From an uncultured bacterium (lineage in GTDB: Bacteria > Patescibacteriota > Dojkabacteria > B142 > OLB20): a stretch of DNA of 64,000 nt. The notes under the pieces were generated by a model. The model made no database searches and was not told the DNA's origin. It saw nothing but the letters and a program-made list of their open reading frames with translations. The stretch lies in contig CALMQQ010000267.1 in NCBI GenBank assembly GCA_937871845.1, positions 1 to 64,000 on the forward strand, given 5' to 3'. This document shows positions 16,825 through 24,406 of this stretch, in pieces. The position numbers and the translations under genes are program-made. Within the stretch, counting starts at the first letter, position 1; each line of letters opens with the position of its first letter.

Positions 16825-18611
16825 TATTCTCTGACAACTTCAATTGTTACGAGTATTTCACTTGATTCGATTCCAAGGATAGTTGCCTTATCGGCCAGAA
16901 AATCCTTTTCAAGCAACCGGGCATAGAATTTAATATGGTTGCCATCATAATTAGTTGGATTGAAATTGATCAGTTTTATTTTCCCCGATGAATAATCAAT
17001 AGTGCCAATTTTATTGACGAATGTTTCTTGACCATTTGAGGTCGTAACAATATAGACATTGCCCTTGCCATCATCTTCAAGGCGCGACAGATATCCATTG
17101 GAATAGAAATCCGAAGAATAGAATGAATGTTGCGAAACCGAAGTCTTGTTGTTTGAGATGATCGTTCCCGGTTTCAAGGCCGCAGCAAAATCAATATCGA
17201 TGTTCTGCACGGTTCCTGTTTGTGGAGATATTTTTTTGTAAATGAGAATTTCGGTTTCGTTGGAAACAATCGAGGGATCGATAGCATCGATATCTGCACA
17301 GAATTTCGAATAACGAAAACGATCTTCAAAATCTCCAAGGTTAGTTGCGGCATAGTTCTGAATACCATCCACCACTAAGGTTTTCATATTGTCGGGAGTA
17401 AGAGTGCTCTTATTGATATTATAACTGACATTAGAGCGAACCGACAGATAGGTATAAAGTGGTTCGATGAAAATTGTATGCGTGGTCAATGAATTCTTGT
17501 CTTGCAGGAATTGCTTATAAGCCTGAATTTTAGAATCAGGAATTTTATCAACATCGGTAATATCAACACAGATTGCCACATAACCATAGCGCGGCGGTGA
17601 TAATTCTTCGCCACCAAACACGGAAACAGCGCGAATTTCAGGGAATTGTGTTCGGAGCATTATTTCATAATCGCTTGATCCGGTAGCGCGTTCCTGAATT
17701 TGAAAATGACGAGGCGCGAAATAACGAATGCTTTCGACATCTTCGGAATTGGCCCCGCCTGCCGAAACCGAAATAGTTTGCACATTGATTTGTGCGGCAT
17801 CCTGTGTTGGGCCGGGATTGAAATTGATCGTGAAAATTTTTGCCCCATTACCATCAGAACCAGATGAGATGCGATAATTCAAGGCAATGGTCGAACCGGA
17901 AGCGGGTTTATAACCAATAACTCCATCCCCGAAAATTACTTCATATTGTTCATTCTCAGCCTGTTGTACAAAGAAAACCTTGGAAGCCTCATTGAGTCCA
18001 AGCAATGTCGAGGCATAGGCAAAAGATGTACCGATGATATTGTTGTTTTCATAGACCACAACCGATAATGATGAAATGTCACAATTGCGATTTGAAATTA
18101 GAAATCTTTGAGTGACATCGGAATGATTCATGACATAGTTGTCATAGACATAACTGCCTTCAAACAAACTCACATTGGCCGAGAAGAATCCATTGGCTGA
18201 AGTAAGAAGAATGTTATCAGGAACCGTGAAGATATAGGTATTGCTCTTGATCGTACTGGTAAAGGATTGGCCTTTCTGCAACAAATAGGAAGGAGCCGAA
18301 CCAGTAAATGTAATCGAAACATTCGCCTCTGCCGAACGATAGGAACGAGGGGTATAATTCAGCGCCTTGGCATGAGAGATTACCGAACTTTTCATCTGTG
18401 CCGAATCCAAAAAGGCTTCGGACAACATCATGTTGGTATAGAAGGCATTGATATGTGAATTATAGGATAACAGATCAATCAAAACGCGAAGGTTTGATGA
18501 TGAAAAATCATAGCTCTTGAATTCGTTCTGGTTGCGCATGAAAGCAACCAGCGAATCGCGAAGTCTGTCAAAATCAAGGTCTACGAGTGAAAGGGAAGAA
18601 TTTGCTGCCAT
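16824..18611 (-). CDS. 6: Baseplate wedge protein gp6-like (595 aa)
   Basis: N-terminus with DFDRLRDSLVAFMRNQNEFK, a SSNLRVLIDLLSYNSHINAFYTN-type helix region and MLSEAFLDSAQ, about residues 10-75, is the conserved start of T4 gp6, whose C-terminal half is related to the baseplate J-like family. Around residues 310-360 RATGSSDYEIMLRTQFPEI is a J-like signature. gp6 dimers join neighbouring wedges and form the inner iris of the baseplate. The length is close to T4 gp6 (660). The stop overlaps the gp7-like ATG by one base. Expressed from a GATAAATA box 4 nt before the ATG. Confidence 0.85.
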   Translation of the reverse strand: MAANSSLSLVDLDFDRLRDSLVAFMRNQNEFKSYDFSSSNLRVLIDLLSYNSHINAFYTNMMLSEAFLDSAQMKSSVISHAKALNYTPRSYRSAEANVSITFTGSAPSYLLQKGQSFTSTIKSNTYIFTVPDNILLTSANGFFSANVSLFEGSYVYDNYVMNHSDVTQRFLISNRNCDISSLSVVVYENNNIIGTSFAYASTLLGLNEASKVFFVQQAENEQYEVIFGDGVIGYKPASGSTIALNYRISSGSDGNGAKIFTINFNPGPTQDAAQINVQTISVSAGGANSEDVESIRYFAPRHFQIQERATGSSDYEIMLRTQFPEIRAVSVFGGEELSPPRYGYVAICVDITDVDKIPDSKIQAYKQFLQDKNSLTTHTIFIEPLYTYLSVRSNVSYNINKSTLTPDNMKTLVVDGIQNYAATNLGDFEDRFRYSKFCADIDAIDPSIVSNETEILIYKKISPQTGTVQNIDIDFAAALKPGTIISNNKTSVSQHSFYSSDFYSNGYLSRLEDDGKGNVYIVTTSNGQETFVNKIGTIDYSSGKIKLINFNPTNYDGNHIKFYARLLEKDFLADKATILGIESSEILVTIEVVRE

Positions 18612-18615
18612 GGGT

Positions 18616-18623
18616 TATTTATC
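18616..18623 (-). promoter_or_regulatory. T4-late-type promoter box for gp6
   Basis: GATAAATA on the minus strand followed by ACCC and the gp6 ATG. No Shine-Dalgarno is present. It lies in the short gap after gp25. Confidence 0.6.
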
Positions 18624-18627
18624 TGGT

Positions 18628-19047
18628 TTATCGAATCCGCTTTAAGACGACAAGCATGGAAATTGGATGATCAATTCCGATAATGGTGAAACCAATCGTA
18701 ATCGAATAGGAATTGATATCGCTGCGATCCTTGATTTCAATTCCTGTTAGTTTGATGAAGGGCAATTCGTTATTGATCGACTCTTCGATTGAAGAACGAA
18801 TGGAATCCATTGTGTAATTGTCTGCCGGTTCAAACAACAAATCATAGACTCTGGAGCCATTGAATGGCTGAAAGAATCGTTCGCCCTGTATCGTCAGGAT
18901 GAGATTGCGCAACATTTGCTTGGCGGTTTCTTCATTGGTTGTTCTGGCCAGATACCCGGTTACAGGATTCTTGTCCATGTTATTGGTAAAATCACTAAAG
19001 TAAACCTGTTGTATTGAATTCGCGGTACGAAAATCTTTTCTGGCCAT
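18628..19047 (-). CDS. 25: Baseplate wedge protein gp25-like (139 aa)
   Basis: Compact gp25/lysozyme-like fold typical of contractile baseplates. Recognisable blocks are FTNNMDKNPVTGYLARTTNEE, the EERF-type segment here IQGERFFQP (about residues 53-61), the VYDLLFEP segment (67-74), and SIEESINNELPFIKL near 90. gp25 forms part of the conserved inner core of the wedge together with gp6 and gp53. Length agrees with T4 gp25 (132). The ribosome site AGAGG lies upstream; the gene follows the spike gene by 3 nt and precedes gp6, the usual order. Confidence 0.85.
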   Translation of the reverse strand: MARKDFRTANSIQQVYFSDFTNNMDKNPVTGYLARTTNEETAKQMLRNLILTIQGERFFQPFNGSRVYDLLFEPADNYTMDSIRSSIEESINNELPFIKLTGIEIKDRSDINSYSITIGFTIIGIDHPISMLVVLKRIR

Positions 19048-19050
19048 TCT

Positions 19051-19785
19051 TTATGCCTCTGGTGGTTTTTCTGCACCCAAAACCCAAGGCGGATCGACCT
19101 TATTGACAGGTGACTTGATATTGATCGGATCGTTTTCGGAAAACAAATACATTTTTCCGCTCTTGGTAATTACTGAAATATGATCAGGGGCAATGACGAT
19201 TTTATTCGAACCGACTTGTAGGACGATTTCAACATCGCTGGTAAAGGTTATTCGTTTCTTGGAAGAGATATCGAGATCATTACCAAATTCCAGTTTGGCC
19301 CCGGCATCAATCTTGGAAACAACATTCTTATCGCCCTTGATTTCAATACCGCCTCCAATCTTGTAAATGGATTTGCCGGTTATTCCTGTAACCGAATCTC
19401 CCTTGACAGCCGAGACAGCATCACCACCAACTAATGAACTTGTCGAACCATTGACCGCTGTGGATGAATCGCCTTTGATTTCGGTATGAACGCTTCCGGT
19501 GACATTGGTTCGCGATGCTCCACCAATTTTTACATCGGAATTTTTATCAATGGTTTGTGTATAGCCCTGTTTGACATAATCAAATTTAGAACCAACGACC
19601 ATATCGACTTGCTTGCCATCAGGGGAAACCTCAGTATAGGTGCCGCTTTTGTGAGAAATCCTTATGCGTTCCTTACCGGGCGTGTCATCAAAATGAATTT
19701 CGTGTCCACTCTCTGTAATATGAACACGATTGTAGGGAAATTCACCTTGATATGTTGTTTTAGGATGTCGTTTATCCTGTGCCAT
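19051..19785 (-). CDS. gp5 C-terminal-type spike protein (244 aa)
   Basis: About residues 15-70 contain the HITESGHEIHFDDTPGKERI pattern common to VgrG/gp5 spikes. About residues 80-150 are a run of short repeats with Gly and Val/Ser at regular spacing (KIGGASRTNVTGSV, STAVNGSTSSLVGG), as in the triple-stranded beta-helix of the T4 gp5 needle. The C-terminus (SPVNKVDPPWVLGA) may contact a tip protein. No lysozyme domain is present. The gp5 OB-fold is encoded separately at 22367-22945. Trimeric central spike of the hub, puncturing the outer membrane. Confidence 0.75.
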   Translation of the reverse strand: MAQDKRHPKTTYQGEFPYNRVHITESGHEIHFDDTPGKERIRISHKSGTYTEVSPDGKQVDMVVGSKFDYVKQGYTQTIDKNSDVKIGGASRTNVTGSVHTEIKGDSSTAVNGSTSSLVGGDAVSAVKGDSVTGITGKSIYKIGGGIEIKGDKNVVSKIDAGAKLEFGNDLDISSKKRITFTSDVEIVLQVGSNKIVIAPDHISVITKSGKMYLFSENDPINIKSPVNKVDPPWVLGAEKPPEA

Positions 19786-19951
19786 TTTCCTCTACTAACA
19801 TCTTTTCAATTTCACTGAAATATTCATCAAGAGTTCGCTCTGCCATCTCTTTATGAATCGAAGCGGTTAAGGCCCGCTTGTCTTTAATAGCCCTGAGATA
19901 TTTATTCATGTGTTTGGAATAGGTTTTCCAAATTATTTTTAGTTCACTCAC
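19772..19951 (-). CDS. Hypothetical protein (59 aa), GTG start
   Basis: Start chosen at the GTG (19951) that overlaps the stop of the upstream DUF4376-like gene (GTGA), with AGGAGG about 13 nt before. A longer frame to 20068 would lie wholly inside that gene. Encodes a charged helical protein (VSELKIIWKTYSK, ending EKMLVEENGTG) with no recognised domain. Overlaps the start of the spike gene by 14 nt. Probably a small assembly factor expressed with the hub genes, by position only. Confidence 0.6.
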   Translation of the reverse strand: MSELKIIWKTYSKHMNKYLRAIKDKRALTASIHKEMAERTLDEYFSEIEKMLVEENGTG

Positions 19952-20451
19952 GGCCAATAGATATCCTCCATATAATCGAGAGGGATGGGGTCCATACTCT
20001 GTAATACGAAACTTGCGGCCCAAATTGGTTGACGAAAAATTCCCGCTGCAATCAAAACCTGTTGCCATTCCATGGCTGTCACTGAGGTAGGTCCAGTATT
20101 GGTCACGATGTTGATGGTCGAAGTTGTGTCATTGAGTGCGATCATCGCATTCGTGACCTTAGTTACTTCATCCCACCCCTTCATATCTTGTTCGGTTGTT
20201 CCGATGCGATGGATTCCTCGGGTATCGCCAAAGTCATAATCAAAACCTAAAGCAAGTCTTCTGGCACGTTCACTCAGAACATTTTCAATCATCACTTCTC
20301 TTGAAATTACAAACGGATCAGGAATTCCTCCATTCGAAATCCATTCAAGATATTCATGATAATCTTTATTGCTTTCATCTTTTGGAATGAATGCATTATC
20401 AGCAACACGTAGAATGACATTATTATTTTGGGTTAGTTTATATTCAGCCAT
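19948..20451 (-). CDS. Probable tail-fibre assembly protein, DUF4376-like (167 aa)
   Basis: N-terminus (YKLTQNNNVILRVADNAFIPKD, then DYHEYLEWISNGGIPDP, about residues 4-45) is the pattern of small proteins next to phage tail-fibre genes, and the remainder resembles DUF4376. It lies immediately downstream of the fibre gene (its ATG at 20451 overlaps the fibre stop), the classical place for a fibre-specific chaperone. Inference: helps fold or attach the 639-aa fibre. It could also be a minor fibre component. Confidence 0.65.
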   Translation of the reverse strand: MAEYKLTQNNNVILRVADNAFIPKDESNKDYHEYLEWISNGGIPDPFVISREVMIENVLSERARRLALGFDYDFGDTRGIHRIGTTEQDMKGWDEVTKVTNAMIALNDTTSTINIVTNTGPTSVTAMEWQQVLIAAGIFRQPIWAASFVLQSMDPIPLDYMEDIYWP

Positions 20452-22370
20452 TATAATTCCGATGAAAGATAGATACGACGACCATTAGAACGACCTAGAA
20501 TCATTGCAGAGTTTGAACCAATATCAACAGTGAGTTGCATATAATTATTGCTTACAATTCCCAATGTAGTAACGCGATCTTGCCAAGTGCTGGAAATATA
20601 TGCTTGGTAATTTCCATCGGGTAGAGAACCAGTTGGTGTTGTTCTCATAGGAGGAAAATACAATGGCCATCGTCCCGCATTACCGCCAGACTCACCAGTG
20701 ACTAATCCAAATGCTGTGATATTATGGACTTGAAAATATCTTTTACATAACAAATCTTCTTGCTGAATACTTCTTTCTCCATATGGATCGTATTCACCCG
20801 TGGCATCACCTTCAACCAATGACACTCTAGAAATATAAAAAGTTCCTGATTGTTGGCCTAAATTAGCGGCTCTTGCATTATAATCTGATCCAGCATCAAG
20901 CCAGAATGCGATACTAAGATAATCATTATTATTTGAACCTAGAGTTTTTCCGGCAATGGAAGGGATATTGACGAGTATGGAAATTTTCTGCCAGCTAGTA
21001 GTTAACCCAACTAATTGTGAACCTATTCCATAATTGATTGCTGATGGCGAACCACCTGTGCCGAAATATTGGATAAATTCGATTGCTATATTTCTTGTGG
21101 TATCAGCCACTGCATAAAATGTTAAAGTAGCTTGTCGTCCTGCTAACGTTCGAACACTTTCAATTTTCTGAACATTTGCAACGTAATTTGCTGCGCCAGC
21201 AACAGAAGTTACAGTAGTGGCCATATAATATGTTGGATTTCCCGGAACTGATGTTGTCCCTAATTCATGACCGCCTCTAGTAACATTTTTAGTGGAACCA
21301 GAATGTTGACAGTCCCAACGATCTGCCGAACCATATCCAGAAATGGATTGTGATGTAGCTCTTTGCCAAATATCAAAATTACCATTGATGATTTTATTTC
21401 GATATCCAGCTAGGTTATCGAGGTCTAATGTACCGCGAATGGTAGAGGAATCATTCGAGCTTAATATCGTTTGCCCATAAGAACCAACATTTCCTTTATG
21501 ATAAATTTCATAGGCATTATTGCCCGCAGACCATCCACCAACTTTCCATTTATTATCAATATCTATTCCAAAATATGCTGCGTATTGATATGGCCGATGA
21601 AAAGCCATCATCGCTGCACCAATCGCCGCCGAACCATCATCCTTGCCGCGAATTTCCAATTCGCCTAATCCTGCTGTAGAAACTCCTATATTGTTGCTTG
21701 TAGTTGCTGTATTAAATACAGTTCTGTATTTGCCAATTTGAAGATTTTGTTGGGCTATTTCAGTATTAGATATTTCTGATAAATTATTTCCTCCCGACAT
21801 ATTGCCAGCAAGAAATATCCAGTATGATGTATTTGTCGGGACCACATTGCTATTGGGAGTTTTGGCCAGATATAAAGCGCCAGAATAGATTACAACATCA
21901 TTCTCAGTATATGAATGAGAAGAATCCCAATTGTCTTGAAACATCATGTAGAGATGAGTTATCGGCGGCGGCGGTTCTGGTGTAGGGAAACTTCCGCTAC
22001 CAGAACTTGATGATATACCTTCCGAAGCCGCAGCACTGCCGATTTGATTTGCATAGGTCAAAAGGCTTGCGGCAAACAAACCAGCATCACCCATAGCATC
22101 AAGCAATTGCTGATAGGTCGCCGTGCCATTGACGACTTCCTGAAGAATGTTCTGAAAATTCCCGATATTCTCCAATCCGCCCATTTGTTGTTCAAGAATT
22201 TTCAAACCCTGCATAATATTGCTAAGGTTCATGATTCCTGACATGGAAGGTTGCAACAATTGAAAAGGAATTGCTTCTATCGATTCCTTGAGTTGCTTAA
22301 TTGCATTGGGAGCCGGGGGGATAGCTCCACTCTGATTTGCTTTGGAAATAATATAATCAATTAATTTCAT
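20451..22370 (-). CDS. Tail fibre / carbohydrate-binding protein (639 aa)
   Basis: Start at the ATG (22370) overlapping the stop of the OB-fold gene (ATGA), not the upstream in-frame TTG. The first ~110 residues are helical and probably attach to the baseplate. A Pro-rich linker (PTPEPPPP) is followed by a chitin-binding-like module (NWDSSHSYTENDVVIYSGALY, about 150-195). A common fibre core begins NKIINGNFDIWQRATSQS (about 335), then a jelly-roll-like carbohydrate-binding region, and KRYFQVHNI near the end. Predicted receptor-binding fibre. It sits between the two halves of the gp5 hub, with its presumed chaperone downstream. Confidence 0.75.
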   Translation of the reverse strand: MKLIDYIISKANQSGAIPPAPNAIKQLKESIEAIPFQLLQPSMSGIMNLSNIMQGLKILEQQMGGLENIGNFQNILQEVVNGTATYQQLLDAMGDAGLFAASLLTYANQIGSAAASEGISSSSGSGSFPTPEPPPPITHLYMMFQDNWDSSHSYTENDVVIYSGALYLAKTPNSNVVPTNTSYWIFLAGNMSGGNNLSEISNTEIAQQNLQIGKYRTVFNTATTSNNIGVSTAGLGELEIRGKDDGSAAIGAAMMAFHRPYQYAAYFGIDIDNKWKVGGWSAGNNAYEIYHKGNVGSYGQTILSSNDSSTIRGTLDLDNLAGYRNKIINGNFDIWQRATSQSISGYGSADRWDCQHSGSTKNVTRGGHELGTTSVPGNPTYYMATTVTSVAGAANYVANVQKIESVRTLAGRQATLTFYAVADTTRNIAIEFIQYFGTGGSPSAINYGIGSQLVGLTTSWQKISILVNIPSIAGKTLGSNNNDYLSIAFWLDAGSDYNARAANLGQQSGTFYISRVSLVEGDATGEYDPYGERSIQQEDLLCKRYFQVHNITAFGLVTGESGGNAGRWPLYFPPMRTTPTGSLPDGNYQAYISSTWQDRVTTLGIVSNNYMQLTVDIGSNSAMILGRSNGRRIYLSSEL

Positions 22371-22945
22371 GCAAGCGCCGTACAATTAGAACTGCCATCA
22401 GGGCCTTCACTTGATCCATAAGAACCGCATGAATCAGAAAGTCCCTGATACTTAGCTGGTTTTTTTTCGGGACCGCCGCTATCACCAGCCCATTGAATTA
22501 CACTCTGATCTTTGTATTCTTGTGCAACTCCATTCTGATCCCCGAATTTTGGTTGCTGCTTGCCGTTGTTTTCCTGTTTTTTGGCGGGGCGAGGGATATC
22601 GGAATCGAATTTTGGTTGACCATCGACTTCTGATTGTCCTGCCGAAGGAAGAGAACCGATCACAATTAAATCTTGGCCGTCACCAGAAAGGGAAATACCA
22701 ATTACTTTGGTGCCCTCAATATATCCAGTATGAGGCCCACCAATGCCGTTCAAGGAAGCTGATTGGCTACCAACAAGCGTGCGGGACCATGGCAAATCCT
22801 CTTCCTTGAGATCGCTTTGATTAATTGTTCCGATATTCCATCTGACCTTCACCTGTCCGGTTTGTGTCGGATCATCCTTGCGATTGACCACTTCACCGAT
22901 GACCAAACCAAAACTGGAAGGATTGCCTAGAGATTTTTCTGCCAT
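22367..22945 (-). CDS. 5: gp5 N-terminal OB-fold hub protein (192 aa)
   Basis: Residues about 12-110 match the gp5 OB domain: GLVIGEVVNRKDDPTQTGQVKVRW, DLPWSRTL, GGPHTGYIEGTKVIGISL and QDLIVIGSLP. The C-terminal ~80 residues are low-complexity and hydrophilic (Gly, Ser, Lys, Gln), where T4 gp5 continues into lysozyme and needle. So the hub is encoded as two separate polypeptides with no tail lysozyme between them. Expressed from an AATAAATA box 4 nt before the ATG, without a Shine-Dalgarno. Confidence 0.8.
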   Translation of the reverse strand: MAEKSLGNPSSFGLVIGEVVNRKDDPTQTGQVKVRWNIGTINQSDLKEEDLPWSRTLVGSQSASLNGIGGPHTGYIEGTKVIGISLSGDGQDLIVIGSLPSAGQSEVDGQPKFDSDIPRPAKKQENNGKQQPKFGDQNGVAQEYKDQSVIQWAGDSGGPEKKPAKYQGLSDSCGSYGSSEGPDGSSNCTALA

Positions 22946-22949
22946 GAGT

Positions 22950-22957
22950 TATTTATT
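22950..22957 (-). promoter_or_regulatory. T4-late-type promoter box for the gp5 OB-fold gene
   Basis: AATAAATA on the minus strand followed by ACTC and ATG. It probably starts the late hub/wedge operon running down to 1998. Confidence 0.6.
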
Positions 22958-22974
22958 GGGGATTTGGCAGCGAT

Positions 22975-23003
22975 TTGACTGTACGGCAAAATTATGTTAT
23001 ATC
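22975..23003 (+). promoter_or_regulatory. Sigma70-like promoter of the plus-strand island
   Basis: TTGACT (22975-22980), 17-nt spacer, TATATC (22998-23003), about 30 nt before the ATG at 23034. It is divergent from the late box at 22950-22957. Confidence 0.55.
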
Positions 23004-23033
23004 CCCGGTCCTCAAATTTACGGGAATTTTGTC

Positions 23034-23276
23034 ATGATCGAATGGATAACTGATTGGAGATTTATTCTGGCGCTGTATTTGCTGATCGGCGCAATCACCA
23101 TTCCTTCCGCCAGCGACACTGATTTGTGGAAAGAAGACGAGCAATTTTGGCGCGAACAGGGATACAAATCAATAAAAATGATCCGACTTTTCACGTTCAT
23201 TGCAATCATTGTGTTCTGGCTCCCTTTCGCAATCATATTCCTTTCAAAAATCTTCACCTTCAAGGAAGAAAAATGA
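23034..23276 (+). CDS. Small two-span membrane protein (80 aa)
   Basis: Start at 23034 because a sigma70-like promoter ends just upstream; the longer frame would run back through the divergent late promoter. Hydrophobic segments at about residues 8-24 (WRFILALYLLIGAITIP) and 52-75 (LFTFIAIIVFWLPFAIIFL) predict two membrane spans, separated by a charged stretch (TDLWKEDEQFWREQG). No family recognised. Its stop overlaps the next start (ATGA). Confidence 0.7.
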   Translation: MIEWITDWRFILALYLLIGAITIPSASDTDLWKEDEQFWREQGYKSIKMIRLFTFIAIIVFWLPFAIIFLSKIFTFKEEK

Positions 23277-23647
23277 AATCAGCAAAGCAACTCAATATAT
23301 CGGAAAGCGAACGCAATACATTGCTTCGAATCGTTTCTGTTCTCCATCATCACAAAATCGATAATTTTTGTATGGAGAAATGGATTCATGGCATTGGAGG
23401 CATTTCAGACAAGATATCAAAGAAATCCTTTAATTCCGGTAGCGATGAATTGTATGAATTGCTCTTTCCAAAAAGCATCGCACGATTTCTATTGCCCTTC
23501 ACTGTACAATGTCATGCCAACAAGGCGATCTATAATTTTCTTCACAAAGGAAAGCCCGAATGGCTAGATGCATTACAGAATCCGAATTTGCCTCCCGAAT
23601 TCATCGAGTCCTTACCTCCGGTGGATATCAAGACATTAAGGCTGTGA
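23273..23647 (+). CDS. Unknown-family paralog D1 (124 aa)
   Basis: ATG at 23273 overlaps the stop of the membrane protein gene. It shares a pattern with the gene at 23891: LNISESERNTLLRIV versus LHITEQEREALIRAY; LYELLFP versus LYNLFYP; AIYNFLHKGKPEW versus ALYNFLTKGEAHW. The two are therefore diverged paralogs, now separated by a phosphoribosyltransferase-like gene whose start lies 88 nt inside this one. No catalytic motif recognised. Probably early. Confidence 0.7.
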   Translation: MKSAKQLNISESERNTLLRIVSVLHHHKIDNFCMEKWIHGIGGISDKISKKSFNSGSDELYELLFPKSIARFLLPFTVQCHANKAIYNFLHKGKPEWLDALQNPNLPPEFIESLPPVDIKTLRL

Positions 23648-23904
23648 CAGGTCCGGGTCGAAGTGGTGCAGTTGCTTCGGTCTATGCTTCACATATTCTT
23701 GGAGCCGCCTTTATTCCGTTCGGACAAATGATTCCTGAGATCGGACAGTTGCTCATTATTGACACTGCCCGATCAAGTGGCGCAACCTTACGTCGAGCGG
23801 CGCGCAAATATTCCAATCACTGTCCGGTTGTTCTTGCTCTATGGGAAGAACCGCCACGAGTAAAATTCTGGTATGAAAAGGAATACATCAATGATCGAAA
23901 CTGA
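23560..23904 (+). CDS. Phosphoribosyltransferase-like protein (114 aa)
   Basis: Contains a type I PRTase PRPP-binding loop, LLIIDTARSSGATLRRA (about residues 64-80), preceded by an N-terminal SGGYQDIKAVTGPGRSGAVAS segment typical of short PRTase-like proteins in which a GxGRSG motif follows the first strand. It is shorter than housekeeping PRTases (about 150-200 aa), so the substrate hood is minimal and the reaction cannot be named. It overlaps paralog D1 by 88 nt in another frame and paralog D2 by 14 nt; the conserved N-terminus supports the early start despite the overlap. A nucleotide-salvage or base-modification role is inference. Confidence 0.65.
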   Translation: MARCITESEFASRIHRVLTSGGYQDIKAVTGPGRSGAVASVYASHILGAAFIPFGQMIPEIGQLLIIDTARSSGATLRRAARKYSNHCPVVLALWEEPPRVKFWYEKEYINDRN

Positions 23905-24328
23905 TTGTCCCTTCTTGTCTGCTTCTGAATTGCATATCACGGAACAAGAACGTGAGGCATTGATTCGTGCCTATGTCTTTATGACCACAAATAAAAAATT
24001 CCGACATATGATTGATGCAGATAACAGTAATTCCAATGATATTATATTCAACATGTCAAATTGGAATTATAAAACAGATTGTGGAACTGTTTGTTGCATT
24101 GGCGGAACCGCCGAGATGCTGATGAATATGCAAGGCAAAAATTTCAGTTTTGATTTAGATGGTTCGAGTGCCTCTCTATACAATCTCTTTTATCCGCCAT
24201 TCAAATATAATTACAATAAAATAATGATTCCAGAAGCCACTCAGGCTTTGTACAATTTTCTCACAAAGGGCGAGGCTCATTGGAATGAGATTCTAAACAA
24301 AACTCATTTATCCTCCTGTCTGGATTAA
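23891..24328 (+). CDS. Unknown-family paralog D2 (145 aa)
   Basis: Start at 23891 with AAGGAA upstream, inside the last codons of the PRTase-like gene. Paralogous to the gene at 23273 over LHITEQEREAL at the N-terminus and ALYNFLTKGEAHW at the C-terminus, but with an extra middle segment containing DCGTVCCIGGTAEML. The Cys-Cys-Ile-Gly-Gly motif occurs in several phage hypothetical families. Function unknown. Confidence 0.7.
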   Translation: MIETDCPFLSASELHITEQEREALIRAYVFMTTNKKFRHMIDADNSNSNDIIFNMSNWNYKTDCGTVCCIGGTAEMLMNMQGKNFSFDLDGSSASLYNLFYPPFKYNYNKIMIPEATQALYNFLTKGEAHWNEILNKTHLSSCLD

Positions 24329-24352
24329 ATTCACTATTTCGGCTAGTTCCCC

Positions 24353-24381
24353 TTGACAATTCCCCTGAATTACAGTATTAT
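24353..24381 (+). promoter_or_regulatory. Strong sigma70 promoter
   Basis: TTGACA (24353-24358), 17-nt spacer, TATTAT (24376-24381): close to the bacterial consensus. It drives the GC-rich gene at 24407. Confidence 0.8.
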
Positions 24382-24397
24382 GCTGGAAATTCAGGGG
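24362..24397. promoter_or_regulatory. 10-bp palindrome around the -10 box (operator-like)
   Basis: CCCCTGAATT (24362-24371) and AATTCAGGGG (24388-24397) are a perfect inverted repeat with a 16-nt spacer. The left arm lies between -35 and -10 and the right arm at the expected transcription start and ribosome site (AGGGGAG). It looks like a dimeric repressor operator. An RNA hairpin is less likely because the left arm would not be transcribed. Confidence 0.6.
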
Positions 24398-24406
24398 AGT
24401 TTTGAT

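Noticed and set aside
19051-19785. Complete gp5 with lysozyme
   Set aside because: No lysozyme catalytic motif occurs in either gp5 part; gp25's lysozyme-like fold is structural and not an enzyme.
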